Assembly (NCBI GenBank): GCA_030151145.1
Contig: JASLEL010000156.1
Coordinates: 1-8,310 of the forward strand
DNA from: Aquirhabdus sp.
GTDB taxonomy: Bacteria; Pseudomonadota; Gammaproteobacteria; Pseudomonadales; Moraxellaceae
DNA: 8,310 nucleotides
Reading direction: 5' to 3'
Program-made: the position numbers and the translations under genes
Notes under the pieces: model-generated
Databases searched by the model: none
Told to the model about the DNA's origin: nothing
The model's input: only the letters and a program-made list of their open reading frames with translations
Part shown: one piece after another, positions 1 to 5,472 of the stretch
How positions within the stretch are numbered: the stretch's first letter is position 1
Layout of the letters: every line of letters begins with the position of its first letter

Positions 1-378
1 GCCAATCATCTGGTACAGCAGGATGAGCGACGCTGGGCACTCGAATTCCCCTATGCCAACGAAAACTGCCTGAAAGCCAGCGGCAACTGTAAATGCGCCC
101 GCGCCGCCAGCGTACAGATCACCCCACAGCTCACCTCACAGCGTGTGCTGTATATCGGTGACGGCAGCTCTGATTTCTGTGTATCAAACCGCGTCGATGT
201 CGTGCTGGCGAAAGACAAACTCATCGACTACTGTCGCGATCATCAGATCAACCATTATCCGATCCAGAATTTCAACGATGCACTCGCCATCCTGCCTGAA
301 ATCCTCATGCTGCCAGCACCCGACCATGCCGCAGCAATGGCTGAGCCTGTGATCTATAATCCCACCGTATCCAAATAA
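1..378 (+). CDS. HAD-IB phosphatase, MtnX/PHOSPHO-like, C-terminal part (5' end outside window)
   Basis: The reading frame is open from the first base and ends in TAA at 376-378, giving the last 125 residues. The visible part holds HAD motif IV as GDGSSD (fragment residues 53-58; Asp54 and Asp58 would bind Mg2+), followed by a stretch of the type DVVLAKDKLIDYC. That stretch is typical of the MtnX and PHOSPHO branch of HAD-IB phosphatases. Upstream is a Cys cluster (Cys23, Cys30, Cys32) around CKCARA, comparable in place to the Cys-rich segment before motif III of MtnX. The usual motif III lysine is not clearly aligned: Lys31 or Arg34 could serve. The nucleophile motif DxDxT lies outside the window. 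Members dephosphorylate small phosphometabolites in the cytoplasm, such as methionine-salvage intermediates or phosphocholine-like compounds; the substrate here cannot be named. The esterase follows after 60 bases containing a hairpin, so the two may share a transcript. Confidence 0.85.
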   Translation, partial: ANHLVQQDERRWALEFPYANENCLKASGNCKCARAASVQITPQLTSQRVLYIGDGSSDFCVSNRVDVVLAKDKLIDYCRDHQINHYPIQNFNDALAILPEILMLPAPDHAAAMAEPVIYNPTVSK

Positions 379-393
379 TCCATTCACCCACAG

Positions 394-418
394 GCGGCGG
401 ACACCCAGTATCCGCCGC
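394..418 (+). other. GC-rich intergenic hairpin between phosphatase and esterase
   Basis: GCGGCGGA (394-401) and TCCGCCGC (411-418) pair perfectly over 8 bp with a 9-base loop, and a G-U pair can extend the stem by one. No T-run follows, so it does not look like a normal intrinsic terminator. It ends 8 bases before the ACAGG ribosome-binding site at 426-430. Inferred roles are protection of an upstream mRNA 3' end after processing, or tuning of esterase translation. Confidence 0.6.
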
Positions 419-438
419 TGATGTTACAGGCTGTGCTT

Positions 439-1299
439 ATGATTCAACAAAACGACTATTGGTTAGACGGGACGCCCCATGAACAGTATGGTCGCGTCGG
501 CGTCCTCCTGATCCATGGTCTGACCGGCACGCCTAACGAGATGAAAATGGTGGGCAAGGGACTGAATCGCGCCGGCTTCACCGTTTATGGTATGCAGCTC
601 GCTGGTCACTGCGGTGACGTCGCTGACCTCAACCAGACCACTTGGCAGGACTGGTATGCCAGCGTCGAGCAGGCTCTTGCCCGTCTGTCGGCCAGTGTCG
701 ATCATGTCTTTACCGCAGGTCTCTCCATGGGTGCGCTGCTGGCGCTCAAAGCCGCCGCCGATCATCCCGATCAGGTACAGGGTGTCGGCGTCTATGGTCC
801 GACTTTCCGCTATGACGGCTGGAGTATCCCGCTGTATGCCCGCTATCTGAACTGGCTCCTGATCTGGGTCAAGCGCCTCGGCCTGTTTCAAAAAGGCATC
901 TTCATTGAGCAGCCCCCCTACGGCTTAAAAGACGAACGTCTGCGCGCACGTGTGGTCGCGAGTATGTTTAGCGGTGACAGCAGTGCGGCGGGGCTTGCGG
1001 GCAATCCCTACCCGGCACTTGCGGAAATGCTCTTGCTCTCTCGCAAGGTAAAAAAACAATTGCCCGAGGTCAAAGTCCCCTGCCTGCTCATGCATGCATC
1101 GGAAGACGATGTGGCCGATGTCAAAAATATCCTGCTCGTCCGTGATCGCATCAGCGCACCGAGCCGACTGGTGCTGCTCGACGACAGCTATCACCTGATC
1201 ACCATCGACCGTGAATACAAGAAAGTCATCGACGAAAGCGTGGCCTACTTCAGCGCCATCGCGACCGAACGCACCGCCAAAGCCAGCACCGCCGCATGA
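439..1299 (+). CDS. alpha/beta hydrolase, carboxylesterase / monoacylglycerol-lipase (Est30-like)
   Basis: This is a complete serine hydrolase of 286 residues from the ATG at 439. An ATG at 421 would add six residues, but its ribosome-binding region lies in the 394-418 hairpin, while 439 has ACAGG eight bases upstream, so 439 is preferred. The oxyanion segment LLIHGLTGTPNEM is near residues 23-35. The nucleophile sits in GLSMG (Ser96 from this start), the acid is probably Asp223 in HASEDD, and the histidine is His252 in DDSYHLITID. The final DxxxHLITID pattern is typical of Est30-type carboxylesterases and bacterial monoacylglycerol lipases, which hydrolyse short to medium acyl esters. There is no signal peptide, so it should be cytoplasmic. 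The stop overlaps the next start (ATGA, 1296-1299), which implies translational coupling to the transporter pair. The natural substrate is unknown. Confidence 0.9.
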   Translation: MIQQNDYWLDGTPHEQYGRVGVLLIHGLTGTPNEMKMVGKGLNRAGFTVYGMQLAGHCGDVADLNQTTWQDWYASVEQALARLSASVDHVFTAGLSMGALLALKAAADHPDQVQGVGVYGPTFRYDGWSIPLYARYLNWLLIWVKRLGLFQKGIFIEQPPYGLKDERLRARVVASMFSGDSSAAGLAGNPYPALAEMLLLSRKVKKQLPEVKVPCLLMHASEDDVADVKNILLVRDRISAPSRLVLLDDSYHLITIDREYKKVIDESVAYFSAIATERTAKASTAA

Positions 1300-1655
1300 A
1301 CACACTGGCCTGGACCCTGTGGCTCCTGAACATCACACTGGACACCACGGGTCAACTGGCCTTCAAACAGGCGGCACGCCAGCCTGAAGTCAGCGGCAGC
1401 TACTGGGCCAGCCTGATCCAACAGCGCTGGCTGTGGCTCGGCATCGGCTGCTATGCCTTTGAAATCGTGCTGTGGCTGGCGTTCTTATCCTTGGTCCCAC
1501 TCTCGACCGGCGTGCTCTTGCGTTCACTCAACATCATTCTCATCATGCTGGCTGGACGACTGTGGTTTAAGGAAGCGTTAAACCCCATGCGCGTCACCGG
1601 CATCCTCCTCATCTCGGTCGGCGTGGCCCTCGTCGGTGCAGGAGCCGGATCATGA
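1296..1655 (+). CDS. EamA/SMR-type small membrane transporter, subunit 1
   Basis: The protein has 119 residues with four predicted membrane helices at about 4-22, 45-66, 69-89 and 100-116, the size of SMR and ArnE/ArnF-type half-transporters. Helix 1 carries DTTGQLAFK (Asp16, Gln20, Lys24). The Q-x3-K part resembles ArnE/ArnF, and the Asp stands where SMR drug exporters have their membrane glutamate. Positive charges lie in loop 1 (Lys24, Arg28, Arg44) and loop 3 (Lys92, Arg99), with none before helix 1, so by the positive-inside rule the N-terminus should face the periplasm. No clear Shine-Dalgarno is seen; the ATGA overlap with the esterase suggests re-initiation. It probably forms a heterodimer with the next gene product and moves a lipid-linked or small amphipathic substrate. 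The substrate cannot be read from the sequence. Confidence 0.82.
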   Translation: MNTLAWTLWLLNITLDTTGQLAFKQAARQPEVSGSYWASLIQQRWLWLGIGCYAFEIVLWLAFLSLVPLSTGVLLRSLNIILIMLAGRLWFKEALNPMRVTGILLISVGVALVGAGAGS

Positions 1656-2044
1656 CTACGATGCATCCACCACGCTCATGGCGCTACTATCTGACCGGAT
1701 TTCTGCTGCTGATCGTCTTCGATACGCTGGCACAGATGTGTTTTAAATATACTGCGCTTGCCGCGCTGCCCATGCAGATGAATGCCGACTGGCTACTGCG
1801 CATCTTGAGCCACGGCTGGATTTATGGTGCTGTGACAGGCTATATCGGTGCTTTCCTGACGTGGATGTCACTCTTGAAGACGGCACCCATTGGCCCAGCC
1901 TTTGCGGCCTCCCATCTCGACGTGGTCAGCGTCATGCTCTGCTCACATTTGCTGCTGAATGAAAACCTCACCGGACTGCAATGGCTCGGTGCCGGTATTA
2001 TCGTCGTCGGGATCGGCTGTCTGGCCGTAGGCGAAAGCGCATAA
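1652..2044 (+). CDS. EamA/SMR-type small membrane transporter, subunit 2
   Basis: The protein has 130 residues and four predicted helices at about 14-33, 57-75, 82-100 and 107-126. Helix 1 has DTLAQMCFK (Asp24, Gln28, Lys32), matching DTxxQxxFK in the preceding gene, so the two are homologous partners. Charges favour the opposite topology: Arg8 and Arg11 before helix 1 and Lys76 in loop 2 predict a cytoplasmic N-terminus, with loop 3 uncharged by Lys/Arg. Paired genes of opposite topology are known for EbrAB, YdgEF (MdtJI) and ArnEF. The start has AGGAG (1640-1644) seven bases upstream and overlaps the stop of subunit 1 by ATGA. The low number of charged residues and the fixed order make a heterodimer the best reading. 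A lipid or undecaprenyl-phosphate-linked substrate is possible by analogy with ArnEF, but this is inference. Confidence 0.82.
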   Translation: MTTMHPPRSWRYYLTGFLLLIVFDTLAQMCFKYTALAALPMQMNADWLLRILSHGWIYGAVTGYIGAFLTWMSLLKTAPIGPAFAASHLDVVSVMLCSHLLLNENLTGLQWLGAGIIVVGIGCLAVGESA

Positions 2045-2078
2045 AACGACAAGAATTCTCCCGATTCGCCCACAACCC

Positions 2079-2087
2079 TGCTATAAT
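2079..2087 (+). promoter_or_regulatory. Extended -10 sigma70-type promoter
   Basis: TGCTATAAT is a perfect extended -10 element (TGnTATAAT). No good -35 hexamer lies 16-18 bases upstream, which is usual for extended -10 promoters. Transcription would start near 2094, leaving a leader of about 28 bases before the ATG at 2122. It separates the small membrane-protein pair from the esterase/EamA operon. Confidence 0.65.
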
Positions 2088-2121
2088 TCTCCACTCTTTA
2101 TACACAATACCACCTTAGACC

Positions 2122-2439
2122 ATGACCGAACTGGATCATCCGCTTGCCCAGCGCATGCTCAAACTCCTCGGTACACTGGAGTTACTTGCCGGATTCTGGC
2201 TTCTGTATATAACCACAGAGGCTGCGGCATCATGGCTGCCCAGCGGACCGGAAGATGATCCAAGGTCATGGCCACCGATTGCCATCCTGCTCCTGATCCC
2301 CATCACGGGCCTTGCGCTCACTTCGGCCATCGCGGCTTTCCAGCGCTGGAGCAATGCCTGGTTCTGGCAGGTGTTCGGCATTACCAGTCTGGTGATTACG
2401 CTCTATCTGGCAGCAGCGACATTTATCATGGCTGCCTGA
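2122..2439 (+). CDS. Small three-helix membrane protein, paralog A (unknown function)
   Basis: This is a 105-residue hydrophobic protein I do not recognise. Three membrane helices are predicted at about 13-32, 51-73 and 81-103. Before helix 1 lies RMLKLLGTLELLAGFW, and between helices 2 and 3 is the aromatic stretch RWSNAWFWQVFG (residues 75-86). It aligns without gaps to the next gene product, with about 37 identities over 104 positions by hand count, so the two are tandem duplicates. The loop after helix 1 holds the acidic patch PEDD. No catalytic residues or signal peptide are visible; it is presumably an inner-membrane protein. There is no convincing Shine-Dalgarno before 2122, so initiation may be weak. 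Transcription probably comes from the extended -10 at 2079-2087. Confidence 0.75.
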   Translation: MTELDHPLAQRMLKLLGTLELLAGFWLLYITTEAAASWLPSGPEDDPRSWPPIAILLLIPITGLALTSAIAAFQRWSNAWFWQVFGITSLVITLYLAAATFIMAA

Positions 2440-2446
2440 GTTTTTT
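2409..2446 (+). terminator. Possible weak intrinsic terminator or attenuator between the paralogs
   Basis: GGCAGC (2409-2414) and GCTGCC (2431-2436) can pair over 6 bp with a 16-base loop, and TTTTTT (2441-2446) follows four bases later. The structure overlaps the 3' end of paralog A, including its stop region. The long loop and the gap before the T-run make it weak; partial read-through into paralog B would be expected. Confidence 0.35.
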
Positions 2447-2498
2447 GCTGTTTTCTTTGATATTCTGGGTGGAATGGTCGTTCTGAGGCTCGATATCC

Positions 2499-2813
2499 AT
2501 GATCAATCTTTCAGCCATACCTGCTCTGCGCACGCTCAAAATCCTCGGTATTCTGGAGCTGCTATTTGGTCTCTGGATGTTGGCAGGATTGATCTCAGCG
2601 ATAAAGGATATCTGGATTAGAACTGATGACTTCACTCAGCAGGAATGGACGCCGGTATTTATTTTGATTGCAACACCACTGGTCGTCATGCTGTTCATTC
2701 CAGCCATTGCCGCGCTAAGACGCTGGCGTCATGCATGGTTCTGGCAGATTTTTGGCGTAAGCGGTCTGTTGGTGTTAATCAGTTTGATCATTTTTGAACT
2801 GACGGCGGCGTGA
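2499..2813 (+). CDS. Small three-helix membrane protein, paralog B (unknown function)
   Basis: This 104-residue protein is the tandem paralog of the preceding gene. Shared features are R-x-LK-x-LG-x-LELL-x-G-x-W at residues 11-26, W-x-P near 50-52, Pro60 and RWRHAWFWQIFG at 75-86, all in ungapped register. Membrane helices are predicted at about 13-33, 51-73 and 81-101. It has more positive charge just before the third helix (RRWRH) than its partner, and a DD in the loop after helix 1. TGAGG (2484-2488) lies ten bases before the ATG, so its ribosome-binding site is better than that of paralog A. It ends just before the bidirectional terminator. I know no function for this family; a two-subunit membrane complex or simple recent duplication would both fit. 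Confidence 0.75.
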   Translation: MINLSAIPALRTLKILGILELLFGLWMLAGLISAIKDIWIRTDDFTQQEWTPVFILIATPLVVMLFIPAIAALRRWRHAWFWQIFGVSGLLVLISLIIFELTAA

Positions 2814-2852
2814 TTTAGAGTCTAGTGTCATCGCAGCTAAGCCATTAAACAT

Positions 2853-2883
2853 AAAAAAACACGACCATAAGGCCGTGTTTTTT
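2853..2883. terminator. Bidirectional rho-independent terminator between convergent genes
   Basis: An A7 run, the stem CACGACC/GGCCGTG (2860-2866 with 2871-2877), the loop ATAA and a T6 run form a hairpin serving both directions. On the + strand transcript the stem contains one A-C mismatch. On the - strand transcript the same position becomes a G-U pair, so the stem is unbroken there. It should end the paralog transcript and, more efficiently, the aminotransferase transcript. Confidence 0.88.
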
Positions 2884-2900
2884 CGTGCGCATTGCGCGTC

Positions 2901-4277
2901 TTACATCTCTTTCTTGGCACGCGTCAGCAGTTGATCCAAGAGGTACAGCGCCTGATCGATCTCGGCACGGCTGATATACAGATTTGGCGCGAAGGTGATG
3001 ACGTTCTTGTAGTAACCACCGACATCCAGCACCAGACCCATCTTCTGACCCTGCCAGTCCAGATCACCCGACAGACCGATGTGGACCATCTTATCCAGCA
3101 GTTCGCGGTTTGGCGTAAAGCCGTCAGTGGTACAGATCTCGGCACGCAAGGCCAGACCCAGACCATCGACATCGCCGATTTCGACGTGACGCTTCTGCAG
3201 GTCTTTCAGACCTTCGAGGAAGTAAGCACCGCTCTCAAGCACCATGGTCTCAAAGTCGGCTTCTTGAGTCATCTTCATGACTTCAAGCCCCAGCGCCGTA
3301 CCCAGCGGGTTGGACGCGAAGGTCGAGTGAGTAGAGCCTGGTGGGAAAATCGTTGGGTTGATCAGCTCTTCACGCGCCCACAGGCCGCCCAGCGGGTTCA
3401 TGCCGTTGGTCAGCGCTTTGGCGAAGACCAGCACGTCCGGCTGCACGCCGAAATGCTCAATCGACCACAGCTTGCCGGTGCGGTAGAAGCCCATCTGGAT
3501 TTCATCGACCACCAGCAGGATGCCGTGATCGTCCAGTACTTTCTTCAGACCTTTAAAGAAGTTACGCGGTGGCACCACATAGCCGCCCGTACCCTGAATC
3601 GGCTCAACGTAGAACGCGGCGTATTCGGCCTGACCCACTTTCGGGTCCCACACGCCGTTGTATTCGGTTTCGAACAGACGGGCAAAGTCACGTACGCAGT
3701 AGTCGCCGTATTCTTCAGCGGTCATGCCTTTCGGGCGACGAAACGGATAAGGGAACGGTACGAAGTGCGCACGATCACCGAAATGACCATAACGACGACG
3801 ATAGCGATAGCTGGAAGTAATCGCCGAAGCACCCAGCGTACGACCATGATAGCCGCCTTCGAAGGCGAACATCAGGCTCTTGCCGTTCGTGGCGTTACGC
3901 ACGATCTTGAGCGAGTCTTCGATCGACTGCGAACCGCCGACGTTAAAATGCACACGACCGTCACGGCCGAATTTCTGCTTCATGTCTTCAGCGATGACCT
4001 TGGCCAGCTCGATCTTGGTCGGATGCAGGTATTGGCTTGCCACTTGTGGCAAGAGATCGATCTGACGCTTCAGCACATTGTTCAGACGTTCATTCTTATA
4101 GCCAAAATTGACCGCGGAATACCACATCTGCAGATCCAAGTAAGCAATCCCTTTTTCATCATAGAGATAGCTTCCTTCGCATCCCTCAAAGATCTTGGGG
4201 GGATTCACATAGTGCACGGTATCGCCAAAGGAGCAATACTTGGCTTCATCCGCCAGCAGCTGGTCAATATTCGACAT
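2901..4277 (-). CDS. Class III PLP-dependent aminotransferase (substrate unknown)
   Basis: The enzyme has 458 residues, the usual length of fold-type I class III aminotransferases (ornithine, acetylornithine, GABA and omega-amino-acid families). Visible landmarks are GGS at 114-116 (PLP phosphate), Tyr143-His144 in EGGYHGRTLGA (ring stacking), Glu225 in VEPIQG, Asp258 in VVDEIQMG (pyridine nitrogen), Lys287 in FAKALTNG (Schiff base) and Thr319 in HSTFASNPLG (phosphate of the partner subunit). Two places differ from common relatives: SQSIEDS replaces the usual (S/T)EA(N/V)E, and VITFAPNLYIS near 426-436 lacks the Arg and second Pro of the usual (L/I)RxxPPL. The substrate carboxylate may therefore be held differently. 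GAGG lies five bases before the ATG on the - strand. About 200 bases with inverted repeats separate it from the upstream hydrolase, so separate control is likely. It is probably cytoplasmic and homodimeric. Confidence 0.9.
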   Translation of the reverse strand: MSNIDQLLADEAKYCSFGDTVHYVNPPKIFEGCEGSYLYDEKGIAYLDLQMWYSAVNFGYKNERLNNVLKRQIDLLPQVASQYLHPTKIELAKVIAEDMKQKFGRDGRVHFNVGGSQSIEDSLKIVRNATNGKSLMFAFEGGYHGRTLGASAITSSYRYRRRYGHFGDRAHFVPFPYPFRRPKGMTAEEYGDYCVRDFARLFETEYNGVWDPKVGQAEYAAFYVEPIQGTGGYVVPPRNFFKGLKKVLDDHGILLVVDEIQMGFYRTGKLWSIEHFGVQPDVLVFAKALTNGMNPLGGLWAREELINPTIFPPGSTHSTFASNPLGTALGLEVMKMTQEADFETMVLESGAYFLEGLKDLQKRHVEIGDVDGLGLALRAEICTTDGFTPNRELLDKMVHIGLSGDLDWQGQKMGLVLDVGGYYKNVITFAPNLYISRAEIDQALYLLDQLLTRAKKEM

Positions 4278-4289
4278 ACAATCCTCATT
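4278..4289 (-). promoter_or_regulatory. Strong ribosome-binding site of the aminotransferase
   Basis: Read on the - strand the sequence is AATGAGGATTGT directly before ATG, giving a GAGGA core with four to five bases of spacing. It supports the start at 4277. Confidence 0.75.
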
Positions 4290-4395
4290 AAAACAGTAAA
4301 AACAGATGCGTTACGGCGTGTCCTGATCAGCCTGTCATCGTCCCTGGATTTTGGGACGGGAGTGTTGATCAAAGACCTATCCAAATCGTGTAGAT

Positions 4396-4414
4396 TTCAT
4401 GCATATTACATGAA
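4396..4414. promoter_or_regulatory. Inverted repeat TTCATG-N7-CATGAA, candidate operator
   Basis: TTCATG (4396-4401) and CATGAA (4409-4414) form a perfect 6-bp dyad around a 7-base AT-rich centre. It lies about 120 bases before the aminotransferase start, in a gap between two same-strand genes, where an operator or promoter would be expected. The same half-site occurs in the 14-bp palindrome at 8046-8059. The binding protein is unknown. Confidence 0.4.
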
Positions 4415-4454
4415 CCCACACCAAAAAAGAGGCATGCTTCCCACGCAAACCCGC

Positions 4455-4471
4455 GTGCAATCAAATTGCAC
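4455..4471 (-). terminator. Hairpin just after the membrane-anchored hydrolase, possible terminator or processing site
   Basis: GTGCAAT (4455-4461) and ATTGCAC (4465-4471) pair perfectly over 7 bp with a 3-base loop, five bases after the hydrolase stop on the - strand. A second, mutually exclusive stem CACGC/GCGTG (4442-4446 with 4453-4457) overlaps it. There is no T-run directly after; a U6 run only appears about 27 bases downstream (4423-4428). Termination is therefore uncertain. Confidence 0.4.
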
Positions 4472-4476
4472 AGCCC

Positions 4477-5370
4477 TCAGGTGGTGCGGAGATAGCTACC
4501 CAGAAACTGCGCAATCCGGCTTTCATAGGATTTGGGTGCATAGTCATACAAATCCTGATGGGTCGCCCCGTCGACTACCCACAATTGCTTCGGTGCATTC
4601 GCCGCCTGATACAATCGTAAGGTCTCGTTGATGCGGGTCAAGGGATCGATGGACCCGGCCGCAATCAATATCGGCATATGCAGCGCAGGCAGCACCACCT
4701 CCGGTCGCAGCTGCTCAGGCTCAATGCCTAAACGTAGCGGCAGCTGTGCCAGCAGGAGCGGTGCGAGCACATGCCCGTCAGACCCCAGATGCTGATCCAG
4801 ACGATCTTGTACGGCGTCACGAATGGTCGGAAACATCGACTCCAGCACGACAGCGCTCACCCTCGGATCATGCGCATAGGCTTCGGACAGGACAAAGGAC
4901 GCAGCTCCGAGCGACACGCCGATCACGCCAATCCGCTCAGAAGGATAGGCCTTGGCCAGATACATCAGCGCCGCATGGACACCCATGCCCTCATGCATAC
5001 CAAAACTGATACGACTCCCCTGACTCTCACCATGCGCAGGCAAATCGATCAAGAGCACAGTATACCCTAATTGCTTGAGGAACCGCGCACGCCTGAGCAT
5101 GTCGGTGCGATCGCCATCAATACCATGCAGCAGCAGCACAGCACCCATATGCGGCTGTCCTCGGATCAGCCAGCCCTGAATATCCGCCGCTGCCTTGGTA
5201 TCCTGATCGACAATATGAACGGTCTCGGCCGCAAGGTCCGCCGGAGCAGGCCCGATCGGATGCATGCACGGCTCACTCAGCCACTCACCGGCACCCCATA
5301 CGGCGGCGACAAAGAGTATGACCAACACCGCGATCACGCGTAACCCATATCGCCGCAACTTGCGACCCAT
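4477..5370 (-). CDS. Membrane-anchored alpha/beta hydrolase
   Basis: The protein has 297 residues from the ATG at 5370. An in-frame ATG at 5376 is possible, but GGAG (5377-5380 on the other strand) touches it directly while sitting six bases before 5370, so 5370 is chosen. A short basic N-terminus (GRKLRRYGLR) is followed by one hydrophobic helix at about 10-28, giving a signal anchor with the catalytic domain probably outside the cytoplasm. The Cys at residue 35 follows SEP, which does not fit a lipobox. The hydrolase domain shows LLLHGIDGDR (oxyanion), DLPAHGES, the nucleophile elbow GVSLGA (Ser153), the acid Asp242 in AAGSIDPLT and His271 in DGATHQD. The shape resembles BEM46/ABHD13- and YqkD-type hydrolases, whose substrates are mostly unknown. 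It lies 102 bases after the sensor kinase on the same strand. Confidence 0.87.
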   Translation of the reverse strand: MGRKLRRYGLRVIAVLVILFVAAVWGAGEWLSEPCMHPIGPAPADLAAETVHIVDQDTKAAADIQGWLIRGQPHMGAVLLLHGIDGDRTDMLRRARFLKQLGYTVLLIDLPAHGESQGSRISFGMHEGMGVHAALMYLAKAYPSERIGVIGVSLGAASFVLSEAYAHDPRVSAVVLESMFPTIRDAVQDRLDQHLGSDGHVLAPLLLAQLPLRLGIEPEQLRPEVVLPALHMPILIAAGSIDPLTRINETLRLYQAANAPKQLWVVDGATHQDLYDYAPKSYESRIAQFLGSYLRTT

Positions 5371-5472
5371 GTTCATCTCCTGACCAGACCACCAACGCGT
5401 ACGTGGCCTCTTGCGCAGGAGACTGTACTACAGACCGGATGACAAAAACAGTAACCATCCATCGATCAGCCG

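Noticed and set aside
421..438. ATG at 421 as esterase start
   Set aside because: Its ribosome-binding region is the 394-418 hairpin and no Shine-Dalgarno is visible; 439 has ACAGG at good spacing.
463..891. Open frame on the - strand inside the esterase
   Set aside because: It is antisense to a gene with a complete catalytic triad and shows no domain of its own.
2892..4631. Long + strand open frame of 579 codons opposite the aminotransferase
   Set aside because: It lies almost wholly antisense to a clearly recognised enzyme, starts with TTG inside the terminator-proximal region, and its translation has no recognisable domain. It is explained by the codon use of the real gene.
5262..5290. 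Lipoprotein signal in the membrane-anchored hydrolase
   Set aside because: The Cys after the hydrophobic helix is preceded by SEP, which does not fit a lipobox; a signal anchor is more likely.
5423..5433. CTGTACTACAG as a LexA-type SOS box
   Set aside because: The LexA consensus needs CTGT-N8-ACAG; here the spacer is only three bases.
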